Counted from the first letter of the stretch, positions 25,279 through 35,206 are shown. The stretch is 64,000 bases of DNA from Indiicoccus explosivorum (GCF_002167005.1 NZ_NHTN01000021.1:1-64000), one strand, 5' to 3'. A program made the numbers and translations. The notes: generated by a model from the letters alone, not told the origin.

Positions 25279-25971
25279 TTACCTCTCTTCATCTATGTTT
25301 TTCAGGATCTTGCCTCGGACGAAACTCAAATGCCTGTACATCGCGCTGAAAGCTTCATGCGGATCGCGTTTCTTTAGCGCATCATAAATGGCCTGGTGAT
25401 GTTCCACCGTCGTTTCCGGCTCGCGGTACTGGATCAGGCTGTCTGTCTTTTGATGGGTGATGAGCAAGGATGTAATCATACCTTCAACAACCGGATTGTT
25501 GGCACTCAATGCAATGATCTTATGAAATTCTTTATCGTATTCCCCGTAGTTCATATGGGCATTTTTTTCGATGTTCCGGATGGTGGCTTCCAGCTGCTCC
25601 AGCTGGTCTTCCGTGATTTTCTCGGCGGCAATGGTCACGAGGCCCAATTCAAGTGCCATCCGTGCCTCGATTACAGCCGGCAAATTGTTGATCGACAGAG
25701 CGAGCATCGCGGTGAATGGGTCACTGCCGACTTTTTCATTGACGACGGTTCCGCCCCGCGGCTTGCGTTTGATGATTTCGAGTGTTTCGAGCGAACTCAG
25801 CGCTTCACGCAGAACCGTCCGGCTAACACCGAGCTGCTCCATCAATTCCATCTCAGGCGGCAATTTATCACCGGGTTTTAATTCCCCGTTGATTAGCAGA
25901 AAAACGATTTTTTCCAGCACTTGCTGCGAAAGAGTGCTTTTGCGGATTGAATTCACGATCGGATCTGCCAT
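25279..25971 (-). CDS. GntR-family (FadR subfamily) regulator of sugar-acid use
   Basis: 230 residues from the ATG at 25971. N-terminal winged helix: KIVFLLINGELKPGDKLPPE, then MEQLGVSRTVLREALSSLE (about residues 17-65). The C-terminal helical FCD ligand domain holds the metal-binding pattern EFHKIIALSANNP and VEHHQAIYDALKKRDP. FadR-type regulators bind TNGTNNNACNA operators and release them on binding a sugar acid or keto acid. It follows gudD and is about 46% identical by eye to the second regulator at 34440. The element at 30010-30038 is a likely target. Confidence 0.85.
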   Translation of the reverse strand: MADPIVNSIRKSTLSQQVLEKIVFLLINGELKPGDKLPPEMELMEQLGVSRTVLREALSSLETLEIIKRKPRGGTVVNEKVGSDPFTAMLALSINNLPAVIEARMALELGLVTIAAEKITEDQLEQLEATIRNIEKNAHMNYGEYDKEFHKIIALSANNPVVEGMITSLLITHQKTDSLIQYREPETTVEHHQAIYDALKKRDPHEAFSAMYRHLSFVRGKILKNIDEER

Positions 25972-26049
25972 AACTATCACCGCCTTTCCCGGACAGATGT
26001 CTTTTACTTCTATTCCTAGTTTACCTTATTTTCTCCAGAACTTCTTCCT

Positions 26050-27405
26050 TTAATCCCGGACAAGAGCGGGTCTCTTGTTGTCGAATTCCCAGCCTGGGAT
26101 CAAGTATTGCATCCCGACAGAGTCATCTCGTCCGCCGAGTCCATTATCCACGTAGCATCGGTGTGCTTCCTCGATCCGGTCCATATCGAGTTCGATTCCC
26201 AAGCCCGGCGCATCCGGCACTTCAATTTTCCCATCGACGATCCGGAAAGGGTTCGCCGTGAGGAATTGCCCGTCCTGCCAAATCCAGTGGGTATCGATAG
26301 CAGTGATCTTCCCGGGTGCAGCTGCCGCGACATGAGTGAACATCGCAAGGGAGATATCGAAGTGGTTATTCGAATGGGACCCCCACGTCAGCCCCCATTC
26401 ATTGCACATCTGAGCAACTCTGACAGAGCCTTGCATCGTCCAAAAATGCGGATCGGCGAGCGGGATATCGACAGACTTCAACTGGATGGCATGCCCCATT
26501 TCCCGCCAGTCCGTAGCGACCATGTTGGTCGCAGTCGGCAGTCCGGTCGCTGTCCGGAACTCGGCCATCACTTCCCGGGATGAAAATCCGTTTTCTGCAC
26601 CGCACGGATCTTCCGCGTAGGCGAGAATGTGCTGTTTGCCTTTGCAGAGGCGGACCGCTTCTTCGAGCGACCAGGCCCCGTTCGGGTCGAGTGTGATGCG
26701 CGCATCGGGGAAACGTTCTGCGAGGGCCGTCACCGCTTTCATTTCTTCATCCCCTTTCAAGACCCCGCCTTTCAGCTTGAAATCCTGAAAGCCGTAACGC
26801 TTCTGGGCAGCTTCCGCCAAGGCGACGACCGCTTCCGGTGTCAGCGCTTCCTCGTGACGGAGGCGCAGCCAGTCATCGGAATTATGGGGATCACTCAAAT
26901 ACGGCAGATCCGTCTTATTGCGGTCGCCGATATAAAATAGATAGCCGAGCATTTCGACGTGTGTCCGCTGCTGGCCTTCACCTAGGAGTTCCGCCACCGG
27001 AACCCCGAGGAATTTGCCGAGCAGGTCGAGGAGCGCGGCTTCCAGGGCAGTCACCGCATGGATCGTCACCCGGAGATCGAATGTCTGAGCGCCTCTTCCG
27101 GCCTCATCTTTGAAAGCGAATCGTTTCCGGACATTATTCAGAATACGGTTATACGCACCGATCGGTTCCCCGACGACGTAGTTCTGTGACTCCTCAAGCG
27201 TTTGCCGGATCGCTTCGCCGCCCGGCACCTCCCCGGCTCCCACATTGCCGTGGTCATCCTCCAGCATCACAATATTCCGAGTGAAATACGGACTATGGGC
27301 GCCGCTGAGATTCAGCAGCATACTGTCGTGCCCGGCGACGGGGATGACACGCATTTTAGTTACTTTGGGAGTGGTGTTCTTCAGTTTACTGTTGTTGGTC
27401 ACCAT
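26050..27405 (-). CDS. gudD: Glucarate dehydratase
   Basis: 451 residues, the usual length. Enolase superfamily: the KxK base pair in [10 protein letters not shown] (about residue 205), metal ligands around [13 protein letters not shown] (about 235), and the general-base histidine in [14 protein letters not shown] (about 340). It dehydrates D-glucarate (often also L-idarate) to 5-dehydro-4-deoxy-D-glucarate in the cytosol, the substrate of KdgD encoded upstream. AAGGAG precedes the ATG. A strong hairpin separates it from the aldehyde dehydrogenase gene, so its level may be set apart from the two genes before it. Confidence 0.93.
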   Translation of the reverse strand: MVTNNSKLKNTTPKVTKMRVIPVAGHDSMLLNLSGAHSPYFTRNIVMLEDDHGNVGAGEVPGGEAIRQTLEESQNYVVGEPIGAYNRILNNVRKRFAFKDEAGRGAQTFDLRVTIHAVTALEAALLDLLGKFLGVPVAELLGEGQQRTHVEMLGYLFYIGDRNKTDLPYLSDPHNSDDWLRLRHEEALTPEAVVALAEAAQKRYGFQDFKLKGGVLKGDEEMKAVTALAERFPDARITLDPNGAWSLEEAVRLCKGKQHILAYAEDPCGAENGFSSREVMAEFRTATGLPTATNMVATDWREMGHAIQLKSVDIPLADPHFWTMQGSVRVAQMCNEWGLTWGSHSNNHFDISLAMFTHVAAAAPGKITAIDTHWIWQDGQFLTANPFRIVDGKIEVPDAPGLGIELDMDRIEEAHRCYVDNGLGGRDDSVGMQYLIPGWEFDNKRPALVRD

Positions 27406-27454
27406 ATAAACGCTCCTTAACTATGTAGTCTCGCCATGAAGGATTTTTTCGATT

Positions 27455-27493
27455 AAAAAATGGGGAGTTAAGCTTTTGCCGCATAACTCCCCA
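27455..27493 (-). terminator. Hairpin between the aldehyde dehydrogenase gene and gudD
   Basis: TGGGGAGTTA and TAACTCCCCA form a perfect 10-bp stem around a 13-nt loop, with ATTTTTTAA following on the minus strand. It is an intrinsic terminator or attenuator inside the catabolic gene set. Confidence 0.75.
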
Positions 27494-27499
27494 CGATCG

Positions 27500-28966
27500 T
27501 TATTTTTTCACGAAAACAGTTTTGATCGAGGTGAAGAATTCAATCGCTGCACGGCCCTGTTCACGGGAGTGGGAGCTTGACTGCTTCATGCCTCCGAATG
27601 GGGCCTGAAGTTCAACACCGGCGCTCTCTGCATTGACGCGGACGAGTCCGGCTTCCATATCATCGATGAATCCGAGCATGTTGCCGATGTTCGTTGTGAA
27701 AATCGAAGCGCTCAATCCGTATTCGGAATCATTCGCAAGTTCCAGCGCTTCTTCAATGGTATCCACTTTCATCAGCGCGAGGACCGGTCCGAAGATTTCC
27801 TCCCGCGCAATCCGCATGTCCGGTGTAACATCCTCAAAGACTGTCGGCTCGACGAAATAGCCATTCTTCGTCTCTTCTTCCGATACCCGGTTTCCGCCAT
27901 AAAGTAATTTCGCGCCTTCTTCTTTTCCGATCTTCACGTAAGAAAGGACGTTATCCAGCTGATTCTCACTTGCTACAGGACCCATCCAGCTGCTGTTTTC
28001 CATGCCGTTACCGACAGTGATTTCCGCCACTTTTTCCAAAAGCCGCTCTTTGAATTTATCGTAGATCCCTTTCTGCACGATGACCCGGCTGGTGGCCGTA
28101 CATTTCTGACCGGTCGATTTCAGCCCGCCGCTGATGGTCGCATTCACTGCCAGATCAAGTTCTGCGTCATCTGCGACGATGACCGGGTTTTTGCCTCCCA
28201 TTTCAAGCTGATACTTGATGCCGCGATCGAGTGCAGCGCGGCCGATCTGCTTGCCGACTGTGTTGGATCCGGTGAACGTGATACCATTCACTCCAGGATG
28301 TTCCGCCAAGCCCTGACCGATGACCGAGCCGGAGCCGGTGACCATGTTCAGTACACCTTCCGGGAGTCCCGCTTCCGCAAAACATTCCACGACCCGTGCC
28401 GCTGTGACCGCAGTATCGCTTGCCGGCTTGAGCACGACCGCATTGCCGTAAATGAGCGCAGGTGCCATTTTCCAGATCGGGATTGCGACCGGGAAGTTCC
28501 ATGGCGTAATGACTCCGACAACGCCGAGCGGGGTTCTTGTCGTGAACATGAGGGCTTCGCTGTCTGTCGATGGGATGACATCCCCGACCGGCCGCATGCC
28601 TTCTCCCGCATAATAGCGGAGGATCGCTACACCGCGTGCCGTTTCACCTTTCGCTTCTGCAAATGTTTTCCCCATCTCTTTCGTCATCGCTTCTGCAACG
28701 TACTCTGTTTTCGACTCCAGCACATCGGCGACTTTGAATAAAAAATCGCCTCTTTCTTTTCCGGACAGTTTCCGCCATTTTTTCTGGGCTGCGGAGGCTG
28801 CAGAAACGGCTTCATCCAAATCATTGGCTGAAGACATTTGGAACTTGCCGAGCACTTCCTCGCTGTTGGAAGGATTCAGGCTTTCGGATGTCTTGCCTGT
28901 ATCGGAAGCTTTCCATTCTCCATTGATATAGTTCAAATAGGTTTGTACTTCTGTATTAGTCGTCAT
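27500..28966 (-). CDS. 2-oxoglutarate semialdehyde dehydrogenase (ALDH family)
   Basis: 488 residues. Aldehyde dehydrogenase motifs: [18 protein letters not shown] (about 148-165), the catalytic Glu in LEMGGKNPV (about 255) and catalytic Cys in [11 protein letters not shown] (about 288). In this context it should oxidise 2,5-dioxopentanoate made by KdgD to 2-oxoglutarate with NAD(P)+, feeding the citric acid cycle (as Bacillus YcbD/GucD). The substrate is inferred from the neighbours kdgD and gudD. AGGAGG precedes the ATG. Confidence 0.88.
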   Translation of the reverse strand: MTTNTEVQTYLNYINGEWKASDTGKTSESLNPSNSEEVLGKFQMSSANDLDEAVSAASAAQKKWRKLSGKERGDFLFKVADVLESKTEYVAEAMTKEMGKTFAEAKGETARGVAILRYYAGEGMRPVGDVIPSTDSEALMFTTRTPLGVVGVITPWNFPVAIPIWKMAPALIYGNAVVLKPASDTAVTAARVVECFAEAGLPEGVLNMVTGSGSVIGQGLAEHPGVNGITFTGSNTVGKQIGRAALDRGIKYQLEMGGKNPVIVADDAELDLAVNATISGGLKSTGQKCTATSRVIVQKGIYDKFKERLLEKVAEITVGNGMENSSWMGPVASENQLDNVLSYVKIGKEEGAKLLYGGNRVSEEETKNGYFVEPTVFEDVTPDMRIAREEIFGPVLALMKVDTIEEALELANDSEYGLSASIFTTNIGNMLGFIDDMEAGLVRVNAESAGVELQAPFGGMKQSSSHSREQGRAAIEFFTSIKTVFVKK

Positions 28967-29052
28967 AAGCTCCTCCTATATGTGTGTTGAATGATTGACT
29001 CCTCACATCTGATCCGGCCTTCTGCTGCAGCTGTCGCACTTTGTTCCGCTAT

Positions 29053-29988
29053 TCAGCTTGTTTTTATTTTTGTTTTCGCCGGGTATTTTTCCAGCGCCCT
29101 TTCTATGACGTCCTTCAGCTGTTCATAGTGATCCTGCTCGACCGGTGCGATCGGCGCCCTCACATTCGTGGTGACCGGAAGTCCGACAATTTTCATCCCT
29201 GCCTTGATTAGTGAGACAGCATATCCTTTTTTCTGCTTCCTGATTTTATGGATCGGCAGAATGACGCTGTCATAGATTTCACGGACCGTTTCTTTATCCC
29301 CGTTCTGAAGCGCTTCAAAGTATAGCGCTGAAATGTGGGGAATGTAATTGGAAATAGCGGACGAGTATGTCTTAAAACCTAAATTCAAGTAAGCGCCCAT
29401 CGTAACTTCCGCCAGCGGCATTCCATTGATCCATTCGAGGCGGTCGCCGAATTTATGGGTGAATTCCGCCACCGTCTCCATGTTGCCGATGCCGTCCTTG
29501 TAACCGACGAGCTGCGGGAGCTCACAAAGTTTTTCAAGCGTTTCGGCGGTCAGTACACAATTATCCCGGTTGTAGACGATCGCATTCAATTCCGTACTGG
29601 TGATGATTTCACTCAAGTAGTTGTAAATACCGTCTTGTGACGGATCGATCAGGTAGGGAGGCAGAATCAAGTAACCGTCCGCGCCCAGCTCTTCTGATAT
29701 CTTCGCCTGCTCGAGGGCATGGACAATATTTCCTCCGACACCTGTGTATAATGGCACCTTGCCCCCTGTTCTGCTTTTTGCAACTTCCACCATTTCCCGG
29801 TATTCTTCCGTGCTGATCGCGTGGAGTTCACCGGCTCCGCATGCTACGAAAATCGAAGTCAACCCGGAATCGAGCAGGAAATCAATGTTCGCTTCCAGCC
29901 CTTTCACATCCAGTTTTCCAGATTCATCAAAAGGGGCAACAGGAAAGCCGAGGATCCCTTCAGGGGCTTGTCGGTTATTTTTTGACAT
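29053..29988 (-). CDS. kdgD: 5-dehydro-4-deoxyglucarate dehydratase
   Basis: 311 residues, DapA/NAL superfamily TIM barrel. LGFPVAPFDESGKLD at the start, ACGAGELHAIS (about 45-55), catalytic Tyr in AIVYNRDN (about 140) and the Schiff-base Lys in VGYKDGIGN (about 165). It converts 5-dehydro-4-deoxy-D-glucarate to 2,5-dioxopentanoate, water and CO2. First gene of the kdgD-ALDH-gudD-gntR run, preceded by the 29-bp element at 30010-30038. AAGGTGG before the ATG. Confidence 0.92.
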   Translation of the reverse strand: MSKNNRQAPEGILGFPVAPFDESGKLDVKGLEANIDFLLDSGLTSIFVACGAGELHAISTEEYREMVEVAKSRTGGKVPLYTGVGGNIVHALEQAKISEELGADGYLILPPYLIDPSQDGIYNYLSEIITSTELNAIVYNRDNCVLTAETLEKLCELPQLVGYKDGIGNMETVAEFTHKFGDRLEWINGMPLAEVTMGAYLNLGFKTYSSAISNYIPHISALYFEALQNGDKETVREIYDSVILPIHKIRKQKKGYAVSLIKAGMKIVGLPVTTNVRAPIAPVEQDHYEQLKDVIERALEKYPAKTKIKTS

Positions 29989-30009
29989 GGGTCATCCACC
30001 TTTGTTGGT

Positions 30010-30038
30010 TTATTTTGTAATACTGTATGACAATTAAA
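30010..30038. promoter_or_regulatory. Putative GntR operator upstream of kdgD
   Basis: TTATTTTGTAAT, three bases, then GTATGACAATTAAA. The same 29 bases occur at 35178-35206, differing only in two of the three middle bases. CTGTATGACAA fits the FadR-type TNGTNNNACNA half-palindrome. It lies 22-50 bases before the kdgD start, where a repressor would block transcription. Confidence 0.65.
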
Positions 30039-30090
30039 AAGTTCTGTCAATTTCCTGCTGTCTCAGACACCGGCAGGAGTTTTCGACTCA

Positions 30091-31596
30091 TCAAGCTTCT
30101 GAATCGGCGAGATTATCTTTTTTATTCTTAAATCCTGCATAGATGCTGAGGGATAATGCAATAACTGACATTGCCATGAGTGTTCCGGCGAGCGGACGGG
30201 TGAAAATCGGCAGGAAACTTCCCTTGTAAATCGCTAACGTCTGCAGCAGCGCTTCTTCCATCATGACTCCGAGGATGAATGTCAGTGCAATCGGTGCGAC
30301 CGGGATATCCGCCTTTTTGAACAAGTATCCGACCAATCCGAAGAACAATAAGCCTCCAACATCCCAAAGGCTGTTGCTGATGGAGTACGTCCCGACGATC
30401 GATACCGCGATGATGATCGGGAATAAAAGCTTGAAGGGGACACTCGCGATTTTCGCCCACATGCCGGCCATCGGCAAGTTCATGAAAAGCAGCATCGCAT
30501 TCCCGATAAACATGCTGGCCAGGACCGCCCAGACAAAATCGGAATGCTGGATGAAAAGAGTCGGTCCCGGCTGAAGTCCATGGAGGATGAAAGCACCCAT
30601 CAGGACAGCCATCGTCGCGGAGCTCGGGATGCCAAGGAGGAACAGCGGAATCAGCGCGCCTCCTGTGAATGAGTTGTTAGCCGTCTCCGGGCCCGCCACC
30701 CCTTCGATTGCGCCTTTTCCGAAACGTGAAGGATCTTTTGCCAGCCGCTTTTCCATCGAATAGGACATCAGGGCCGGTACGACTGAACTTGTGCCTGGAA
30801 TGAGCCCCATGAAAAATCCGAGGACGGTTCCGCGGCCGATCGACGCAGCGGAAGGCTTCCATTCTTTGCGTGATGGAAACATCCCTTTGACAGCTGGCGG
30901 TTTGATCGGATTTTTGAGCTGCTGCTCCATACCGATCAGGATTTCCGAAAGACCGAAAAGCCCCATCGCAATCGTTACGAAATTAAAGCCGTCAATGAGA
31001 TGGGTGATCCCGAACGAATAGCGGACAACCCCTGAACTCGGTGCCATTCCATACATGGCGAGAAGGAGTCCGATCAGGACGGCGATCATGCCGCGGATAA
31101 CTGATTTTCCGGCGAGGCCGACGACCATGGTGAGACCGAAAAGTATCAGGGCGAAAAATTCAGGAGGACCGAAAGAGAGGGCGAACTTCACCATCATCGG
31201 CGCTACAAGAACGACACCGATAATCGCGACGACACCGCCGATAAATGAACCAATCGCCGATATGCCGAGCGCGACACCGGCTCTTCCCTGCTGGGCCATC
31301 GGATATCCGTCTAAACCGGTGATGACAGAAGCTGCTTCACCGGGAACATTCACTAAAACAGTTGTTATCGTCCCACCGTACATGGAACCATAGAAAATGG
31401 CTGCCAGCATGACGATTGCTGACGTCGGATCCATACCGAATGTCAGCGGTATCAATAGAGCGGTACCGGCACTCGGCCCGAGCCCGGGAAGAATCCCGAC
31501 GAGCATACCGACTGAGACACCGATCAGGGCATAAAGCAAGTTATCCCATGATAAAGCGATTGCGAAACCTTCCATTAATAAACCGAATGTATCCAT
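30091..31596 (-). CDS. tctA: Tripartite tricarboxylate transporter, large permease TctA
   Basis: 501 residues and about 12 membrane segments. The TctA signature blocks are clear: GMLVGILPGLGPSAGTALLIP near 35, FYGSMYGGTITTVLVNVPGE near 68-87, and FMGLIPGTSSVVPALMSYS near 262. TctA with TctB and the TctC binding protein imports organic acids driven by an ion gradient. It lies inside a sugar-acid locus without a GudP-type permease, so the likely cargo is a sugar acid; this is inference. A paralogue is encoded at 61700-63196. Confidence 0.9.
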   Translation of the reverse strand: MDTFGLLMEGFAIALSWDNLLYALIGVSVGMLVGILPGLGPSAGTALLIPLTFGMDPTSAIVMLAAIFYGSMYGGTITTVLVNVPGEAASVITGLDGYPMAQQGRAGVALGISAIGSFIGGVVAIIGVVLVAPMMVKFALSFGPPEFFALILFGLTMVVGLAGKSVIRGMIAVLIGLLLAMYGMAPSSGVVRYSFGITHLIDGFNFVTIAMGLFGLSEILIGMEQQLKNPIKPPAVKGMFPSRKEWKPSAASIGRGTVLGFFMGLIPGTSSVVPALMSYSMEKRLAKDPSRFGKGAIEGVAGPETANNSFTGGALIPLFLLGIPSSATMAVLMGAFILHGLQPGPTLFIQHSDFVWAVLASMFIGNAMLLFMNLPMAGMWAKIASVPFKLLFPIIIAVSIVGTYSISNSLWDVGGLLFFGLVGYLFKKADIPVAPIALTFILGVMMEEALLQTLAIYKGSFLPIFTRPLAGTLMAMSVIALSLSIYAGFKNKKDNLADSEA

Positions 31597-31611
31597 GCTG
31601 CTTCCCTCCCT

Positions 31612-32070
31612 TTACCAACCAAGTGCATTCGCTGGAAGCGGAATATTAAGAAATGTATCGAACACGAAGAACAGCGCGAGCGAAACACTTACAGCAACCG
31701 CGACTGATGTATACCATTTGACGTCCGGGAGCAGCAGCATCAGCATCACCAGCACGCTGGCAATGATATATCCCGTGAACGGAGCGATAAAAATAAAAAT
31801 GAGGATCGAAGCCACGATGGTAAGGAGCCTTACCAGCACTACCCCTGTCGGGAAAGCTTCAGCAAACGAGATCCGCTTCTCTTTCCTGATCGAATCACCG
31901 ATATAGAGAAGAGCTACTGCGGCAAGTACGCCGCTGATCCACCTTGGGAAAAAGCCCGGCCCTGGTCCGTACGGTCCATAGTATTGCATCGAGAATGAGC
32001 CATAGAACATCATGGCGGCAAACCCGAAGACCAGCAGACCGATCCACATTGCATAATTCTTCAACATCAT
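31612..32070 (-). CDS. tctB: Tripartite tricarboxylate transporter, small subunit TctB
   Basis: 152 residues from the ATG at 32070 (GGAAAGGTGG upstream). Four membrane segments in the TctB pattern, with the early GPYGPGPGFFPRWISG motif. It forms the membrane unit with TctA, encoded 15 nt downstream. Confidence 0.85.
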   Translation of the reverse strand: MMLKNYAMWIGLLVFGFAAMMFYGSFSMQYYGPYGPGPGFFPRWISGVLAAVALLYIGDSIRKEKRISFAEAFPTGVVLVRLLTIVASILIFIFIAPFTGYIIASVLVMLMLLLPDVKWYTSVAVAVSVSLALFFVFDTFLNIPLPANALGW

Positions 32071-32188
32071 GGTTCCACCTTTCCTCACAGCGAAAAATAT
32101 GACTGTTCAAGCTGTATCCTTCCCTGCACGGTCCTTAAAATGCGAATACCCGGATCTGTATGACCCGGGTATTCAATTGCTTTGCTGC

Positions 32189-33187
32189 TTACCATCCCAG
32201 CAATTCTTTCAAGCCTTCCACATCTTCAAGATCCTGTTCCAGAAGCTGTCTGTATTCTTCTGCATCAGCGTACTGCACTTGTGTACCGATTTCTGTCATT
32301 TTTGTTTGATGCTCTTCGTTTTGAATCGCGTTTTCCAGTGCTGCCTTCAGCACTTCAAGTTTTTCAGGATCAATTCCGACTGGTGCAACCAATCCTCTTG
32401 TGGACTGCTGGATGATCGGATCGAATCCGAGTTCGCCGACTGTCGGAGTATCCGGAAGGAATGGGGAACGCTCTTCCGCTGTGACTGCGACGACATCCAA
32501 TTGGCCGCCTTCATCCATTGAATAAGCCTCACCGACGCTGGTGACGAGGACATCCACATGGCCGCCCAGGAAAGCCGCGCGGGATTCAGCTGTCCCTTCG
32601 AACTGTACAGCTCTGAACTTTGTTCCGAGTCTGTCGTTCAGTTTCAGGGTGACCAGGTGATCGTCGCCAGCCACACCAGTTGCAGTGGTGGTCAATTCGT
32701 TCTCTTTAGCGTATTCGACCAGCTCCTCGAAATTCGAGAAACGTTCATCATCTGTACGGATGGCGATGGCACCAGGATCCGCGACGTGATTGGCAAGCGT
32801 TTCAAAATCACTGAGATCCACTTCACGTTCCAAAGTCGGGTTGACAAGCCCGCTTGCCACGTTCGGCGAGTTCAGGTAACCGATGGTCTGACCATCCGGC
32901 TCTGCATTGGCGATATTCGTCCAGCCTACCCAGCCGCTTCCGCCAGGCTGGTTGACGACGTTCACCGGAACACCGAGCTCTTCTTCCAGGAACGGCTGCA
33001 GCGTTCTTGCAGTCGTATCCGTTCCGCCTCCTGCATCATATGCGACGATTACATTAATCGGCTCTTCCGGGAACGCCGCCGTTTCTTCTTCCGCTTCCGC
33101 CTCTGCCGGCGCTGCTTCTTCTGCACATGCGGCGAGCAGACCAACGATAAACATTAACAGCAGTCCCATGATCCATCGTTTATTCAT
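32189..33187 (-). CDS. tctC: Tripartite tricarboxylate transporter binding lipoprotein TctC
   Basis: 332 residues. The signal peptide ends in lipobox LLAAC (about residue 21), then an acidic alanine-rich linker. The Bug-type fold follows: INVIVAYDAGGGTDTTAR (about 44-61), NQPGGSGWVGWTNIA (about 78-92), and a C-terminal region with PTVGELGF. It catches the solute outside the cell and hands it to TctAB. Bug proteins bind carboxylates through two bridging waters; the ligand here cannot be read from sequence. AAGGGGG precedes the ATG. Confidence 0.9.
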   Translation of the reverse strand: MNKRWIMGLLLMFIVGLLAACAEEAAPAEAEAEEETAAFPEEPINVIVAYDAGGGTDTTARTLQPFLEEELGVPVNVVNQPGGSGWVGWTNIANAEPDGQTIGYLNSPNVASGLVNPTLEREVDLSDFETLANHVADPGAIAIRTDDERFSNFEELVEYAKENELTTTATGVAGDDHLVTLKLNDRLGTKFRAVQFEGTAESRAAFLGGHVDVLVTSVGEAYSMDEGGQLDVVAVTAEERSPFLPDTPTVGELGFDPIIQQSTRGLVAPVGIDPEKLEVLKAALENAIQNEEHQTKMTEIGTQVQYADAEEYRQLLEQDLEDVEGLKELLGW

Positions 33188-33243
33188 GTTTGTATCCCCC
33201 TTAAGGTATGTTTGGTTGTCCGGTTTTCCTGCGACGGTTTGCT

Positions 33244-34257
33244 TTATCCTTCAAATTCCACCAGTGCAGCAAGCATGGCTTTTATATAACCGATCGAATA
33301 GGCGAATCCGATGCTTGAATAATTCCAGCCGATATTGGAATGTGCCCATTTCTTGTCGGTGTCCGGGTTGTCCCCTTCCATCAAGGGCACATGGTCCGGA
33401 TTCAGGCAGCCGTCAAAGCCGACTTTCCTCAATTCCAGCATGATCTTGAACATATTCATGTCCCCGTCATCCAGCAGGGCTTCTTCAAATGCGCCCGCTG
33501 TCGGGAGGCTTCCCCGTACGTTCCGGAAATGTACGAGGAAGATTCTTTCTTTCCGGCCGTAATTGTTGATTTCATCGAGAACGAGTGAACTGCCGCCTTC
33601 TTCTGCTCTTGTTCCGACGCAGTAGATATAGCCGACGTTCTTGTTCGGAAACTCATCAATGATCCGGTGATAGCCCAGTCCGCCGAACGGCGTATCCCAG
33701 TTCGGTGTGTCCGACGGGTGCATCCCGACTTTCACGCCATAATCTTCCGCTGCCGGTACGATTTGGCGGTATACTTCCTTGTATCGTTCACGCCAGAATT
33801 TCGCTTCTTCCAGAGTCGGCGTTTCAGCCCGTTCGCGTGTGTAGCCGAGACTTTCTCCCCTGGAAATCATCCCCCCTCTCTGAATCGCTTCATAGCCCGT
33901 TGTCAGACCGTGGAATACATCTCCGGCAAACCGCTGTCTGACAATTTTTATTCCAGCTTCTCCGAACACTTTCACTGCATTGACAGCGTTTTCAATTTCC
34001 TCAGCGCCATCCGTCTCATTGTTCATGAACGATTCAGTGATATTCGGCAGGGTCACTCGGTTAATATCCATGCCCCACGAGCGGATTCTCCGTTTTTCCT
34101 TCAGAAGGGCATCAAGATCAGGATAGCCCTGCTCTTTTACTCCCGGGAAGGAAGAGCCGTTTCCAAAATCGATGCAGTCGACTCCCAGTTGGCTCATCTG
34201 CTTTAAATCGCCATCCGGCAAGTGAAAATTGTTTATGGTCACTGAAACTTTCATCAT
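33244..34257 (-). CDS. Mannonate dehydratase-like enzyme (UxuA family)
   Basis: 337 residues, TIM-barrel. UxuA-type marks: GVKVGMHPSDTP (about 195), YCVGTRAEEG (metal-site region, about 230), FLVHFRNVRGS (about 260) and LNPDHVPLMEGD (about 307). UxuA dehydrates D-mannonate to 2-keto-3-deoxygluconate. This protein is somewhat shorter than typical UxuA (about 350-390), so a related aldonate or uronate substrate is possible. It lies upstream of tctCBA on the same strand, suggesting import and breakdown of the same compound. The RBS is weak. Confidence 0.75.
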   Translation of the reverse strand: MMKVSVTINNFHLPDGDLKQMSQLGVDCIDFGNGSSFPGVKEQGYPDLDALLKEKRRIRSWGMDINRVTLPNITESFMNNETDGAEEIENAVNAVKVFGEAGIKIVRQRFAGDVFHGLTTGYEAIQRGGMISRGESLGYTRERAETPTLEEAKFWRERYKEVYRQIVPAAEDYGVKVGMHPSDTPNWDTPFGGLGYHRIIDEFPNKNVGYIYCVGTRAEEGGSSLVLDEINNYGRKERIFLVHFRNVRGSLPTAGAFEEALLDDGDMNMFKIMLELRKVGFDGCLNPDHVPLMEGDNPDTDKKWAHSNIGWNYSSIGFAYSIGYIKAMLAALVEFEG

Positions 34258-34439
34258 ATTTGGACACCCGACTTTCTTATTTGCAGCTGTTTTTCAAGAA
34301 CCATAGCAAGTAAAGCAAAGAATGACACCTCACTATGGTCCCGCCCTTTTAAAGGAATGTTCAGCTGCTTCGCACCGCTTGCACTCCTTCGCGTCATTCC
34401 GCTCTCCCATTTCTCCATCCCCCTTTTTGATTCCTTCGC

Positions 34440-35126
34440 CTACTGCCGTTCTTTCAGGCCGCGGAGCGCTTTATCCCTGACATAGCTCAAGTGCGTATAC
34501 ATCGCCTGATAAGCTTTTACCGGATTCTTCTCTTTCAGAGCTTCGTAAATCGCCTCGTGATGACCAATCGTGATCTCCGGATTTTTTTGATTCGTCGAGA
34601 TCTGTTCGAGCGTTTTGTCATAGAGGTTCAGGACCGGCCCGATCATCGCCTCCAAAAGCGGATTGCTGGCACTGTGAGCGATAATTTCATGGAATTCCTT
34701 ATCCGTGGCGGTATAATCGCCATCCGCTTCCTTCATCGCTTCCACTGTCGCGTTGAGCCGTTCCAAATCTTCATCCGTGATTTTTTCCGCCGCCAATGTA
34801 ACAAAGCCCAACTCCAGCGATATTCTTGTTTCAAGAATAGACTTCAAATTGCCGGAAGAAAGCGCTAACATTATCGAGAATGGCTCACTTCCGATCCGGT
34901 CAGAAAAGAATGTCCCTTTCCGGGTTTTGCGGTTTACGATTCCCATCGCTTCCAGTGACGATAAAGCTTCCCGCATAACCGACCTGCTCACATTGCACAT
35001 TGTCATCAGTTCCATCTCTGTCGGCAGGCGGTCCCCAGGTTTCAGCTGCCCACTCTGGAGGAGTCCGATAATCTCATCGATCACCTGCTTCGATAAGTTC
35101 TTCTTATCAACCGTCTGAAACTCCAT
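34440..35126 (-). CDS. GntR-family (FadR subfamily) regulator, second copy
   Basis: 228 residues. Winged helix GLLQSGQLKPGDRLPTEMEL, then MCNVSRSVMREALSSLEAMG (about residues 22-68); FCD domain with EFHEIIAHSASNP and IGHHEAIYEALKEKNP. Closely similar to the regulator at 25279, so the two are recent paralogues that may sense related acids. The 29-bp element at 35178-35206 sits 52 bases before its start and suggests autoregulation. It probably heads a transcript continuing to the UxuA-like and tctCBA genes, though a 182-nt gap without a clear promoter lies between. Confidence 0.85.
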   Translation of the reverse strand: MEFQTVDKKNLSKQVIDEIIGLLQSGQLKPGDRLPTEMELMTMCNVSRSVMREALSSLEAMGIVNRKTRKGTFFSDRIGSEPFSIMLALSSGNLKSILETRISLELGFVTLAAEKITDEDLERLNATVEAMKEADGDYTATDKEFHEIIAHSASNPLLEAMIGPVLNLYDKTLEQISTNQKNPEITIGHHEAIYEALKEKNPVKAYQAMYTHLSYVRDKALRGLKERQ

Positions 35127-35177
35127 GTTTTCTCCTCAGTTCCTGAATCGGTTCACCCCGATTCTTTTGTCTTTTTG

Positions 35178-35206
35178 TTATTTTGTAATTTTGTATGACA
35201 ATTAAA
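35178..35206. promoter_or_regulatory. Putative GntR operator upstream of the second gntR gene
   Basis: Nearly identical to 30010-30038. TTGTATGACAA (35191-35201) is a perfect TTGT-N3-ACAA dyad. The rest of 35127-35459 is AT-rich; it also contains a 16-bp palindrome CTTCCTTCGAAGGAAG at 35404-35419 but no gene. Confidence 0.65.
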
